Origin: Candidatus Rifleibacteriota bacterium
GTDB taxonomy: Bacteria > Muiribacteriota > Ozemobacteria > Ozemobacterales > Ozemobacteraceae
Length of the DNA stretch: 44,273 bases
Reading direction: 5' to 3'
Assembly (NCBI GenBank): GCA_012520995.1
Contig: JAAYNI010000080.1
Coordinates: 89,823-134,095 of the forward strand
Shown piece after piece: positions 34,002-42,931 of this stretch. Position 1 is the first letter of the stretch. Each line of letters opens with the position of its first letter. A model generated the notes under the pieces. That model was not told the origin of the DNA. It searched no databases and saw only the letters and a program-made list of their open reading frames with translations. The translations under genes were made by a program, and so were the position numbers.

Positions 34002-34355
34002 TTAAAAATCTTTGGACGCTTCTTCAAGGCTGTCGTAGGTTTTGATTATATGCTGCAATTGAATGAGTTGGAAAATTCCGTAAATGTAGGCGTTCAGGTT
34101 GATAAGCATCAGCTCGCCGCCGGCATTTTTTAACTTTTTCAGAGTGCCGATAAAAAAGCCCAAACCCGCTGAATCTATGTAATTGGTTCTCTCAAGATCC
34201 AGTACGACTTTGACTTTGCCGTTGTCTATAAGTTTTTGCATTTCCTGCTTTGCCAGGTGCAAAGACCACATATCCAAATCGCCAATCAGCGAAAGGACAA
34301 CGTAACCCTTTTCGGCATCTTTCAGTTCAAATGTCAGTTTGGTTTCTTTTTCCAC
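34002..34355 (-). CDS. STAS-domain protein, anti-sigma factor antagonist type
   Basis: A 117-residue protein starting at GTG 34353-34355 with AAGGAG 9 bases upstream. It is a single STAS domain: [66 protein letters not shown]. The DSAGLG motif (61-66) keeps the Ser62 that kinases of the RsbW/SpoIIAB type phosphorylate in anti-sigma antagonists. No kinase or phosphatase partner is encoded in the window. It lies 86 bases after the stand-alone sigma-54 activator and directly before rpmE; its partner switch is probably elsewhere. Confidence 0.92.
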   Translation of the reverse strand: MEKETKLTFELKDAEKGYVVLSLIGDLDMWSLHLAKQEMQKLIDNGKVKVVLDLERTNYIDSAGLGFFIGTLKKLKNAGGELMLINLNAYIYGIFQLIQLQHIIKTYDSLEEASKDF

Positions 34356-34441
34356 CGGACTTCTCCTTAAGAAGGTTCATTTATATTCTTGAAAATATGT
34401 ACAGAGCAATATTGTAAACGTCTTTTTGACTTATGTCAAAC

Positions 34442-35395
34442 TTAATCAGCCAATTTTGATCTTAAGGTTTTAGGATCTATTTTCAGGAGTTTGGCCGCTC
34501 TAAGTTTGTTGCCGCCTGTATATTCCAAAACCTGCCTCACATATATTTTTTCCATCTCCGCCAAGGTCAAAATCTTGCCTTCTTCAGGAAAATCAGCAGG
34601 CATAGCAGATGGCTTCGATATTTTCTCAGGCAAATCTTCTGGCTTTATAATCTCGTCTCTTACCAAGACAGCCGCTCTTTCTATCACATTTCTGAGTTCG
34701 CGCACATTGCCTGGCCAAGAATAGTTCAGTAAAGTGTACATTGCCTCTTGACTTACCTTAAGACCCATTTTGCCATATTTCTGCTTAAATTCCTGAATAA
34801 AAGAATCTACCAGTTGAGGCAAATCCTCCATTCTTTCACGCAAAGGCGGCATGTGGATTTCAACCACATTTAACCTATAATAAAGATCCTCGCGGAAATT
34901 GCCTCGGCTTATCTCATCTGCAAGCTCTTTGTTGGTAGCAGAAATAATTCTCACATCTGTTCTTATAGACTCGCTGCCGCCTATTCGTTCGAACTTCTGA
35001 TCCTGCAGAACGCGCAATAGCTTAGCTTGAGTTATCAGAGACATGTCGCCTATTTCATCGAAAAAGAGAGTTCCGCCGTCAGCTCTTTCAAAGCAGCCTT
35101 CTTGCCGCGCTATGGCGCCTGTAAAAGCGCCCTTTTCGTGTCCGAACATCTGACTTTCAAGAAGTTCTGTCGGAATAGCCGCACAGTTCATCTTAAGATA
35201 TGGCTTCTTTTTTCGCCTGCTCTTTTCGTGAATGGCATTTGCGGCCATTTCCTTACCGGTTCCTGATTCGCCTGTAATAAGCACAGTGACATTGCTGTCA
35301 GCTACTTGGTCTATAAGGCTTATAGCTTCCTGAATTGCGCTTCCTGAACCTAAAATGTCCTGAGTCAAACTATTCTCCTGAGTCTCCTGAAACAA
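34442..35395 (-). CDS. Stand-alone sigma-54 activator (AAA+ and Fis-type HTH)
   Basis: A 317-residue protein with the full AAA+ module: Walker A GESGTGKE (42-49), the sigma-54 contact loop GAFTGA (89-94), Walker B GGTLFFDEIG (107-116), the arginine-finger region GNFREDLYYRLNVVEIHMPPLRERMEDLP and the SWPGNVRELRNVIERAAVL sensor II segment. A Fis-type helix-turn-helix closes it (GGNKLRAAKLLKIDPKTLRSKL). There is no receiver, PAS or GAF domain before the AAA+ module, as in PspF, so activity must be set by another protein or by amount. The start could be ATG 35395 or a TTG 27 bases later that has CAGGAG just upstream. It is the only sigma-54 activator in the window and a candidate, not proven, for the Hsp20 promoter at 15367. 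Confidence 0.95.
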   Translation of the reverse strand: MFQETQENSLTQDILGSGSAIQEAISLIDQVADSNVTVLITGESGTGKEMAANAIHEKSRRKKKPYLKMNCAAIPTELLESQMFGHEKGAFTGAIARQEGCFERADGGTLFFDEIGDMSLITQAKLLRVLQDQKFERIGGSESIRTDVRIISATNKELADEISRGNFREDLYYRLNVVEIHMPPLRERMEDLPQLVDSFIQEFKQKYGKMGLKVSQEAMYTLLNYSWPGNVRELRNVIERAAVLVRDEIIKPEDLPEKISKPSAMPADFPEEGKILTLAEMEKIYVRQVLEYTGGNKLRAAKLLKIDPKTLRSKLAD

Positions 35396-35522
35396 TGGCT
35401 AATTCTACCACTTGGAGCTTGAAAGAGCAAGCCGGCCTTTGTTGCTTTTCTTTCTCTATAGTGCTATATTTCAGCGAGTTAGCGTTAACAGCTATCATAT
35501 ACAGGAAAGGAAATTTTATAAT

Positions 35523-36503
35523 ATGGCAGTAAATCTTTTGGGAAGAAGCTTTTTAACACTTCTTGACTTCACACCTGAGGAAATAACCTATTTGCTCGAC
35601 TTGGCTGATGACCTCAAACGCCTTAAAAGAGCCGGAATCAAACCCCGAAATCTTGAAGGCAAAAGCATAGCATTGATATTCGAAAAATCCTCGACAAGAA
35701 CAAGATGTTCTTTTGTTGTAGCAGCAGTTGATGAAGGAGCGCATCCGGAATATCTCGGAAAAGGCGATATACAGCTTGGCAAAAAAGAAACAGTAAAAGA
35801 TACTGCCAGAGTCTTGGGACGCATATTTGACGGCATAGAATTCAGAGGTTTCGAGCACTCTACTGTAGAAGACTTGGCCAAATATGCTAGCGTGCCCGTA
35901 TGGAACGGTCTTACAGACAAGTTCCACCCGACACAGCTTTTGGCTGACTTGATGACAATCAGAGAACACTTCGGAAAACTTAAGGGAATCAGCTTCGCAT
36001 ACGCAGGAGACGGCAGAAACAATATGGCAAACTCTATCATGGTCGCCTGCGCCAAAATGGGCATGGACTGCAGAATAGTTGCTCCTGAAAGCCTCCAGCC
36101 TGAAGCAGATTTAGTTAAAACCTGCAATAAAATAGCCGAAGAAACAGGCGGAAACATTACTATCACCAGCAATGTTAAAGAAGGCGTAAAAGGCGCACAG
36201 GTTCTATATACCGACGTTTGGGCCAGCATGGGTGAAGAAGACAAAATGCAGGAAAGAATAAACCTGCTTAAAGATTACCAAGTCAATATGGAAATGGTTA
36301 AAGCTACAGGCGTAAAAGACCTTATCTTCCTGCACTGCCTGCCGGCTTTCCACAACTATGACACAGAACTCTCCGCAAAAGTCGGTCCTATGGAAGTAAC
36401 AGATGAAGTGTTTGAAAGTGACTTCTCAAAGGTCTTTGACGAAGCCGAAAACCGATTGCACACTATTAAAGCTGTTATGGTAGCCACACTCGGAACTAAA
36501 TAG
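35523..36503 (+). CDS. argF: Ornithine carbamoyltransferase
   Basis: The start is the ATG at 35523, with AAAGGAAA upstream and the normal N-terminus [20 protein letters not shown]; earlier frame sequence is untranslated leader. The 326-residue product has the carbamoyl-phosphate motif STRTR (57-61), the second-domain motifs [12 protein letters not shown] and VWASMGEE, and FLHCLPAFH near the C-terminus with the Cys that contacts ornithine. It joins carbamoyl phosphate and ornithine to citrulline in the cytoplasm, either for arginine synthesis or, run in reverse, for arginine degradation. It is followed at 42 bases by the FTCD gene, which fits an amino-acid use operon, so a catabolic arcB-type role cannot be excluded from sequence alone. 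Confidence 0.96.
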   Translation: MAVNLLGRSFLTLLDFTPEEITYLLDLADDLKRLKRAGIKPRNLEGKSIALIFEKSSTRTRCSFVVAAVDEGAHPEYLGKGDIQLGKKETVKDTARVLGRIFDGIEFRGFEHSTVEDLAKYASVPVWNGLTDKFHPTQLLADLMTIREHFGKLKGISFAYAGDGRNNMANSIMVACAKMGMDCRIVAPESLQPEADLVKTCNKIAEETGGNITITSNVKEGVKGAQVLYTDVWASMGEEDKMQERINLLKDYQVNMEMVKATGVKDLIFLHCLPAFHNYDTELSAKVGPMEVTDEVFESDFSKVFDEAENRLHTIKAVMVATLGTK

Positions 36504-36545
36504 TTTTTTAAGCTTCGCACGAATCACCAAAGAGAGGATTATTAA

Positions 36546-38177
36546 ATGAAAAACAAAATAGTTGAATGTGTTCCAAACTTTTCTGAAGGACGTGATGACA
36601 GCATAATACAAGCTATTGCCGATGCTATCAGAAATGTGCCCGGAGTTACTCTTTTAGACGTAGATCCGGGAAAATCTACAAACAGAACCGTTTACAGTTT
36701 TGTCGGATCTCCAGAAGGCGTTATAGAAGCTGCTCTTGCTTCTGCAGCCAAAGCTTATGAGCTCATAGACATGAGCGTTCATGAAGGCGAACACCCCAGA
36801 ATGGGCGCAATGGACGTTTGTCCGTTTGTTCCTGTTTCAAATGTTACAATGGATGAATGCGTGGAAATCTCCAAAATCTTTGCCAAGAGAGCTTCTGAAG
36901 AACTCGGTTTGCCCATGTATCTCTATGAATTCTCTCAAGACAAAGAATACAGAAAAAAACTGCCTCAAATCAGAAAAGGCGAATATGAAGCTCTGCCTGA
37001 AAAACTCAAAGATCCAAAATGGAAACCTGACTTCGGGCCTGATAAATTCAATTCCAGATGGGGAGCAACTGTCACAGGCGCCAGAAACTTCCTGATAGCC
37101 TTCAATGTCAATATATTGGGTACCTACAACCAAGCTCACAGAATAGCCCTAAACCTGAGAGAAGCCGGCAGAGGTCCAAACGAACCGGGCAGATTCAAAG
37201 AACTTAAAGGCCTAGGATGGTATGTTGATGAATACAATACAGCTCAATGCAGCTTTAACCTCAACAACTACCACGTTACTGCAATACACGAAGTTTTTGA
37301 GGCAACCAAAGAAGAAGCCGCAAAAATCAACGTTGCTGCAGCAGGCTCAGAAATCGTCGGTCTGATCCCGCTAGAAGCCATGCTCATGGCAGCTGACTAC
37401 TATATAGAAAAAGAAAATCTCTTCATTCTTGATGAAGACCAGAAAATCAATCTGGTAATAGACAGACTCGGCTTGAATTCTATTACTCAATTCATACCTG
37501 AAGAGCGAATAATAGACTACATAGTCAAAGAAGACCCTGAAGAGCCAATTTCCGGTCTTTCCGTTAAAGAATTCATCAAAGCTGTTGACGCAAGAACCTC
37601 TGCTCCTGGCGGCGGAAGCGTCTCGGCAGCTGTCGCAGCTTTGGGCGTAGCTTTGCAGAACATGGTCGCCAAACTTACTTACGGTGTAAGAAAGTTCGAA
37701 CAGCACGATGCGGTTTTACGACAAAATATTCCCGCTATCCAAAAAACTGTCAGAGCTTTAATACCTATGATAGATGCTGACACAGCTGCTTTTACTGGCT
37801 ATATGGAAGCTTTGCGCCTGCCGAAAAACACCGATGAAGAAAAACGCATAAGACACGAAGCTATGCAAAACGGTCTTAAAGACGCAGTCATGATACCTCT
37901 CAAAACAATGAGAATCGCCAACTCCGTCTGGAAAGAAGCCGAAGAAATAGCCAAAGTCGGAAATATGGCCTCCGCTTCTGACGTGACTGTCGGAGCCAGA
38001 TGTATAGAAGCCGGTATTTGGGGCGCTTGGCAAAATGTGCTGATAAACCTCAAAAATATCGAAGATAAAGAATTCTGCTCTAAAATCAAAGCAGAAGCAG
38101 ATTCTATAAAAGACAACGCCAAAGTTGAATCCGACAAACTTTTGGCAATAATAGAACAACGAGCGAAAAGTGAGTAA
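36546..38177 (+). CDS. ftcD: Bifunctional glutamate formiminotransferase / formiminotetrahydrofolate cyclodeaminase
   Basis: A 543-residue fusion with GAGAGG 8 bases before its ATG. The N-terminal ~300 residues are the formiminotransferase: KIVECVPNFSEGRD, the catalytic-region motif VHEGEHPRMGAMDVCPFVPV, and GARNFLIAFNVNIL. The C-terminal part from about residue 340 is the cyclodeaminase: FIKAVDARTSAPGGGSVSAAVAALGVALQNMVAKLTYG and a helical bundle ending VMIPLKTMRIANSVW ... VTVGARCIEAGIWGAW. Both act in the last steps of histidine degradation: the formimino group of formiminoglutamate is passed to tetrahydrofolate, then ammonia is released to give methenyl-THF. Fusion is the mammalian arrangement and occurs in some bacteria; many others have separate genes. 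It lies between argF and kdsD. Confidence 0.96.
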   Translation: MKNKIVECVPNFSEGRDDSIIQAIADAIRNVPGVTLLDVDPGKSTNRTVYSFVGSPEGVIEAALASAAKAYELIDMSVHEGEHPRMGAMDVCPFVPVSNVTMDECVEISKIFAKRASEELGLPMYLYEFSQDKEYRKKLPQIRKGEYEALPEKLKDPKWKPDFGPDKFNSRWGATVTGARNFLIAFNVNILGTYNQAHRIALNLREAGRGPNEPGRFKELKGLGWYVDEYNTAQCSFNLNNYHVTAIHEVFEATKEEAAKINVAAAGSEIVGLIPLEAMLMAADYYIEKENLFILDEDQKINLVIDRLGLNSITQFIPEERIIDYIVKEDPEEPISGLSVKEFIKAVDARTSAPGGGSVSAAVAALGVALQNMVAKLTYGVRKFEQHDAVLRQNIPAIQKTVRALIPMIDADTAAFTGYMEALRLPKNTDEEKRIRHEAMQNGLKDAVMIPLKTMRIANSVWKEAEEIAKVGNMASASDVTVGARCIEAGIWGAWQNVLINLKNIEDKEFCSKIKAEADSIKDNAKVESDKLLAIIEQRAKSE

Positions 38178-38183
38178 AAAAAG

Positions 38184-39164
38184 ATGACAAACCTCGACCA
38201 AACCTTCATTCTGAATGCAGCCTTTAAGGCTATGGATTACGAGATTGCGGCTATGGAAAGAGCTAAAAGCCGCCTCTCTGATGGAATGGTTGAGGCTGTT
38301 CGTCTGATAGTTTCATCTTCGGGAAGAGTAGTCTTCTCGGGGATGGGAAAATCCGGTTTGATTGGCAAGAAAATTTCTTCAACCCTTTCAAGCACAGGCA
38401 CACCCTCAGTCTTCATGCACCCTGCCGAAGCTTTGCACGGTGATCTGGGCATGTTGACTGAGCAGGATGTGGCCGTTGTTCTTTCCAATTCCGGCGAAAC
38501 TGGCGAAATAGTCACGCTTTTTCCCTATTTAAGGCGTGTCGGCGTTAAAGTAATAGCCATGACAGGCAATACTCAATCCAGCCTTGCCAAAATGTCAGAC
38601 GTGGTCTTGGATACCTCTGTTGAAAGAGAAGCTTGTCCCCTGAACTTGGCTCCCACAAGCTCTACTACTGTAACTCTCGCAATCGGAGACGCCTTGGCTT
38701 GCGCACTGATCGAGGCCAAAGGCTTTAAAGAAAAAGACTTTGCAAAACTGCATCCATCAGGCAGCTTGGGCAGACGCTTTATATCAGTTAAAGACCTGAT
38801 GCACAAAGGCAGTGAAATGCCGGTAATCAAACCATCAAAGCTTTTGAGAGAAGCTGTAGTGAATATGTCTACTTTCGGTTTCGGCACTTTGCTGGTATGC
38901 GATGAAAATCAAAAACTCTTAGGTATTTTTACAGACGGCGATTTAAGACGATATTTTCAAAAGTCTCAATCCCCCGCTTTGGATATACCTATAAGCTCTG
39001 TCATGGTAGCTAATCCCATGAGAATAAAACCTGAGCAGCTCGCCATGGAAGCTCTCAAACTCATGGAAGAAAAATCTGTAACCGCTTTGCCCGTAACTCA
39101 ACCTGACGGCACTGTTTGCGGCTTTTTGCACCTGCATGATATTCTCCGCTCTAGGCTTGTATAA
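38184..39164 (+). CDS. kdsD: D-arabinose 5-phosphate isomerase, KdsD/KpsF family
   Basis: A 326-residue protein beginning 6 bases after the ftcD stop, without a separate Shine-Dalgarno. The N-terminal SIS domain has VVFSGMGKSGLIGKKISSTLSSTGTPSVFMHPAEALHGDLGML and VVLSNSGETGEI; two CBS domains follow (about 205-326: VKDLMHKGSEMPVIKPSKLLREAVVNMSTFGFGTLLV and ISSVMVANPMRIKPEQLAMEALKLMEEKSVTALPV). It interconverts ribulose 5-phosphate and arabinose 5-phosphate, the first step toward Kdo for lipopolysaccharide or capsule, and is a sign of a diderm envelope. It is the last gene of the argF-ftcD-kdsD run; no other Kdo gene is nearby. Confidence 0.96.
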   Translation: MTNLDQTFILNAAFKAMDYEIAAMERAKSRLSDGMVEAVRLIVSSSGRVVFSGMGKSGLIGKKISSTLSSTGTPSVFMHPAEALHGDLGMLTEQDVAVVLSNSGETGEIVTLFPYLRRVGVKVIAMTGNTQSSLAKMSDVVLDTSVEREACPLNLAPTSSTTVTLAIGDALACALIEAKGFKEKDFAKLHPSGSLGRRFISVKDLMHKGSEMPVIKPSKLLREAVVNMSTFGFGTLLVCDENQKLLGIFTDGDLRRYFQKSQSPALDIPISSVMVANPMRIKPEQLAMEALKLMEEKSVTALPVTQPDGTVCGFLHLHDILRSRLV

Positions 39165-39688
39165 CAGGCTAGTGCTGCATTTTTATTAAAACTTTCATGT
39201 TTGATTTTCAAACTTCACAAGACAACAGCTGATAATACTTATACCACCGCACTAGTAGCTTGTTGCATCTAATTGTTCGTTATCGGGTACATTTATTTTA
39301 GGCTTTGGTTCTCTGTTTTTCAAATCTTAAAGTTTCAACCATTTAATAATATCTTAAAGCAGTCGTTGGCTGTAATACTGAGTTGAAAAGTATTTTACTA
39401 CCCTCTATCTCCTACGCCCTACTCCCTGATTTTAAGCTGTGCTTAAAATCCAGTCTGTTCCAGATGTTTTAGCAGCTTTTCCGTGTATTCTGTGTGTTCT
39501 GTGGTTTAAAAAAAGGTCCTTGTTCTGGAGTTCTTCTGTGGTTTTGCCTTTTTTCGTGTATTTCGTGGTTCCAAGTTTTTTGTCCACGACCCACTGTTTG
39601 TTAGTTCCGGGATTGAAGTTTTCTCTCCCTAAGATTAAAATATTTATAGGATCTTTTAATTTATATAGATAAAAACAGGAGAGGAAAC
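39165..39688. repeat. Intergenic repeat region before the GAPDH-like gene
   Basis: It contains CTACGCCCTACTCCCT followed by the hairpin GATTTTAAGC-tgt-GCTTAAAATC type (39428-39450), a near copy of 2494-2534, then two CGTGT-type repeats (39478-39512 and 39548-39572) and GTCCACGACCCACTG. No gene supported; a 77-codon frame at 39439-39672 is made of the repeats. Confidence 0.65.
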
Positions 39689-40963
39689 ATGAGTGTTAAT
39701 TTGTTCGAAAAGACAACGAATAAGAAAGTTTTAGGAATCAACAGCCTCGGCCGAATAGGCAAACTGACTTTATGGCATCACATCGGCAGAAAATATTTTG
39801 ATGAAATAATTATCAATCAAGGACGAGAAATAGGCAGAAGCCTCGCTGACACTGCCCAATTCATAGAAAAAGACTCCACTTACGGCAGCATGCACAGATT
39901 TCTCTATGGCGTTTATGCAAAACCATGTATAAAAATCATCGACGAAGTTGAAGGCAAACTGATGATAGACGGAATACCCGTAACTATTCTCAGAAAAAAC
40001 AGAAATCCAAAAGACATAGGCTGGCGAAATTATGGCGTTGAAGTTGTAGCTGAATGTACAGGAGCATTTATAGACCCGACAGTTCCCGAAGATGATGCCA
40101 AAGGCTCTATCAGAGGCCATCTGCTCAGCGGAGCGAAGGCTGTGATAAATTCTTCTGCTTTTAAAATCAAAGATAAAGCAAAAACCGCTCCAGAAGATTC
40201 AATTACACTGATTTACGGCATAAACCACGGCTCTTTCGATCCTGAAAAACACAAATTGATTTCTGCCGCTTCTTGCACTACCACCGGCCTTGCCCACATG
40301 ATTAAACCACTTCTGGAAGACAGGCTCACCGCAAACATGCTTACGGCTTCAATGTCTACCATCCATGCCGCCACTAATACCCAAACCGTTATGGATTCTG
40401 TTCCTCAAGCCGGCGAAAAAGACCTGCGAAAAGGCAGAAGCGTTCTGAACAACATAATACTTACATCGACCAATGCCGCTCAAGCCTTGGCACAAGTTAT
40501 ACCTGAGATATCGGCTACCGGCTTCATGGCTGACTCTATCCGTATCCCGACCCCGACAGAATCATTGATTATACTTAACGCGACCTTCCAGGTTCCAAAA
40601 GATGCTCTTAATGAAAAAACCGAGCTGACACGCGAATATATAAACAATCTTTACAAAAAAACGGCTGCTTCCAGCCCGTTATTGGTTTTCTCTGAAGAGC
40701 AAAACGTATCATGCGATATGGCTGGCTTGGATGCCGCAGTAGTAATTGAAGGACAATTCAACCACACCAGAACCGCATTCCTCAAAATGAAACTGGAAGG
40801 CTTTGCCGATTTGCCTCAGGAAGTATTAAAACATATTCCTGGCGGAGTTCTTGAACTGCCTGTTGTCCACGCCAAACTCTTCGGATGGTATGACAACGAA
40901 TTCGGCAGCTATACCAACAGACTCGGCGACCTGACAGTCCACATCCATAAATCTCTTTCTTAA
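39689..40963 (+). CDS. Glyceraldehyde-3-phosphate dehydrogenase-like enzyme, long form
   Basis: A 424-residue protein with AGGAGAGG 5 bases before its ATG. The N-terminal nucleotide motif INSLGRIGKLTLW matches INGFGRIGR; the active-site block is SAASCTTTGLAHMIKPL (Cys196), with TG in place of the usual NC after SCTT; the catalytic His is in TIHAATNTQTVMD (His226), and the C-terminal signature LFGWYDNEFGSYTNRLGDL is close to WYDNE.GYS.RV.DL. Usual GAPDH has about 335 residues; the excess here lies in insertions such as AQFIEKDSTYGSMHRFLYGV and the PEDDAKGSIRGHLLSGAK region. It keeps catalytic Cys and His and so is probably an active dehydrogenase of the GAPDH superfamily. Substrate and cofactor choice cannot be settled from the sequence. 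It has its own repeat-filled flanks and appears monocistronic. Confidence 0.85.
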   Translation: MSVNLFEKTTNKKVLGINSLGRIGKLTLWHHIGRKYFDEIIINQGREIGRSLADTAQFIEKDSTYGSMHRFLYGVYAKPCIKIIDEVEGKLMIDGIPVTILRKNRNPKDIGWRNYGVEVVAECTGAFIDPTVPEDDAKGSIRGHLLSGAKAVINSSAFKIKDKAKTAPEDSITLIYGINHGSFDPEKHKLISAASCTTTGLAHMIKPLLEDRLTANMLTASMSTIHAATNTQTVMDSVPQAGEKDLRKGRSVLNNIILTSTNAAQALAQVIPEISATGFMADSIRIPTPTESLIILNATFQVPKDALNEKTELTREYINNLYKKTAASSPLLVFSEEQNVSCDMAGLDAAVVIEGQFNHTRTAFLKMKLEGFADLPQEVLKHIPGGVLELPVVHAKLFGWYDNEFGSYTNRLGDLTVHIHKSLS

Positions 40964-41272
40964 AACCGTTCTATCCACAGATTACACAGATTTTTATTTG
41001 AATAAAAAAATTTAATTGTTCGTGGTTTTAAAGCAAGCATAAGAGTAAAAACGATTTATTGTTTTTGCAAAGTCTCTGAGTAAATCTCGAATATTTAGAA
41101 AGTTTACTTCCTAAATATTCGGGGTTAAGCAGAGACGAAGGCTACAATTTGATTCGATAGAATCAAGTGTGCCAATGTGCTTTCTTTGTTATTTACCCTT
41201 CATCTGTGTTAATCTGTGTAATCTGTGGATGAAAAATATTTTGTCCTTTTCGTATATTTCGTGGTTTGAAAA
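40964..41272. repeat. Composite repeat island with structured element copy 3
   Basis: In order: CACAGATTACACAGATTTTTATTTGAATA-type repeat (40974-41005), modular element copy 3 with flanks TTTTTGCAAAGTC (41062-41074) and AGAGACGAAG (41131-41140), where GTCTCTG/CAGAGAC (41072-41078/41130-41136) and the perfect inner stem CGAATATTTAG/CTAAATATTCG (41088-41098/41111-41121) pair, then the hairpin TTGATTC-gata-GAATCAA (41149-41166), a reversed CATCTGTGTTAATCTGTGTA repeat (41199-41236) and a TTTTCGTATATTTCGTGGTT repeat (41246-41265). The next gene begins directly after. Confidence 0.7.
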
Positions 41273-42931
41273 ATGATCGATTCGCTTCTGCCGCTTTTGC
41301 TCTTATACTACGGAACAGCCTACTTCTCAGGCTGCTTTGTCTGTTTTGAGCCTTTAAGAGGCCTGCTCCTTTGGCTGGTAATAAATGCTCTCCTTTTGAC
41401 TCTCTATAAGCTTTTTCTCAAAAAAGCATCTAAAAGAGGCTATTTCAATAAAGCTGTAAAAATAAGCGGCAAAGCAGAATTGCTTGCCGCTGTTTCTGTG
41501 GTTCTGCTCTTTGTTTTCACAAAACCTTCTGAACTTTTTGCCGTAAAAGCTTCAAACTGGGCAGAATTTACAGACATAACTTTATCTTTGATTCTATACA
41601 GCATACTGATTTATGCTGTTTATTCGATTGATTATGCTTTTCGAAGACGCTTTTTTCCTTTAACTCCCGACAATAAAGCTGTATTTTTCAGAGAAAAAGC
41701 TTCAGGTCTCATTATTGGCTTGCCGCTTATTATTCTATGGCAACTGTTTGATTCTGTTACAGCCAGCAATTCAGGATTTTACGGCGAGATCTGTTCAATC
41801 CTTCTTTCTCCTCTGTTTTTTGCAGCTGTGCTGATTTTTGTGCCCAAACTTCTCAATATGGCTTGGCAAACAGAAGATCTGGATAATGGCAAGCTGGTCT
41901 CGGACCTAAAAGACTTGGCAGAGAAAGCAAAAGCGCCTGTAAGAGGAGTAAAAGTCTGCAAAGCCTTCGGAGAAGGTGTCGCCAACGCTGCCGTTTCAGG
42001 CGGACACAGAAAATTGAGATATATTTATTTGAGCTCTTCATTAATAAAGCTTCTCACAGATGAAGAACTAAAAGCTGTGATAGCTCATGAACTTGGGCAT
42101 ATAAGACTGAAACATCTGCAAAGCTATCTGTTTTACTCTGTTTGTCTTACATTCTTTTCATTGCTTCTGAAAATTTATCTTTATATAAATTTTTACGGCG
42201 ACTATATGGAAACTCTCGCCTTTTCACTGACAACCGGAATCATCTTTCTTATAGTTTTTATCTTAAGCTTTTCTTATCTTTCAAGGCAAGCAGAGCGAAA
42301 AGCCGATGAATTTGCTTTTATAATAACTGACGGCAAAGATTTCGCTTCAGCTTTAAACAAAATCTCCAGTGATTACCACTACAATTGGAAATATCCGCCT
42401 TGGATTCATCTTCATCCGCTTACTCAAGATCGGAAAAAAGCAGGAAATAATTATGAAAACAAAGAAGGAGCCTTAAAAAAACTGGAATATAAATCCTATT
42501 TTGTTTTTTGTAGTTTTATTTTCTTCTCGCTTATTTCAGGATTATTACTTTTTCATCCTATTAAAGATATAAAGGCTTTTTCTGACTGTTTAAAACATGT
42601 TGAAAACTGTGATTTGGAAGCTTTTAAAACAAGATTTGCCTCTTTGCCTCCAAAGCTTCAGAAGCATAAAGTCCTTTATAAAGAGATCCTCAAAACCTCT
42701 CTAAAAGAAAACAGGGCTTCAGCCGCTCTTGCCGCTATGCTTGAGCTGGAACTGAAGCCCGAGGTTTTCTCCGCTTCAGAGATACTTCATCATGCGTGTT
42801 CTCCAGTAGTTGCTTTTGACTTCAAGGTCATGCAGCTTGCTCTGGATCTTTTTAACTTCGGCGGAATTCATGGCGTACCCCTGTTGAATGAGTTTCTCAA
42901 TCATATCGAGGCTCCTCTCCGTCAACTCTGA
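41273..42931 (+). CDS. M48 family membrane zinc metallopeptidase
   Basis: A 552-residue membrane protein. About four hydrophobic segments precede the catalytic part, and the peptidase motif HELGH (His272, Glu273, His276) is followed by the third ligand in ERKADEF (Glu341), the full M48 set, with the preceding KAFGEGVANAAVSGGHRKLRYIYLSSSLI typical for Ste24/HtpX-like enzymes. Further membrane segments flank it (SVCLTFFSLLLKIYLYINF and LTTGIIFLIVFILSFSYL). The product likely degrades misfolded membrane proteins or matures membrane peptides. The ATG follows an intergenic CGTATATTTCGTGG repeat and no Shine-Dalgarno is seen. The last ~52 codons overlap a convergent small gene (42776-43000), so the C-terminal end may be antisense run-on. 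Confidence 0.88.
   Translation: MIDSLLPLLLLYYGTAYFSGCFVCFEPLRGLLLWLVINALLLTLYKLFLKKASKRGYFNKAVKISGKAELLAAVSVVLLFVFTKPSELFAVKASNWAEFTDITLSLILYSILIYAVYSIDYAFRRRFFPLTPDNKAVFFREKASGLIIGLPLIILWQLFDSVTASNSGFYGEICSILLSPLFFAAVLIFVPKLLNMAWQTEDLDNGKLVSDLKDLAEKAKAPVRGVKVCKAFGEGVANAAVSGGHRKLRYIYLSSSLIKLLTDEELKAVIAHELGHIRLKHLQSYLFYSVCLTFFSLLLKIYLYINFYGDYMETLAFSLTTGIIFLIVFILSFSYLSRQAERKADEFAFIITDGKDFASALNKISSDYHYNWKYPPWIHLHPLTQDRKKAGNNYENKEGALKKLEYKSYFVFCSFIFFSLISGLLLFHPIKDIKAFSDCLKHVENCDLEAFKTRFASLPPKLQKHKVLYKEILKTSLKENRASAALAAMLELELKPEVFSASEILHHACSPVVAFDFKVMQLALDLFNFGGIHGVPLLNEFLNHIEAPLRQL

Noticed and set aside
39439-39672. Plus-strand frame of 77 codons before the GAPDH-like gene
   Set aside because: It reads through CGTGT-type repeats, which give a Cys/Val/Phe-rich product seen also at 29558; no ribosome site.
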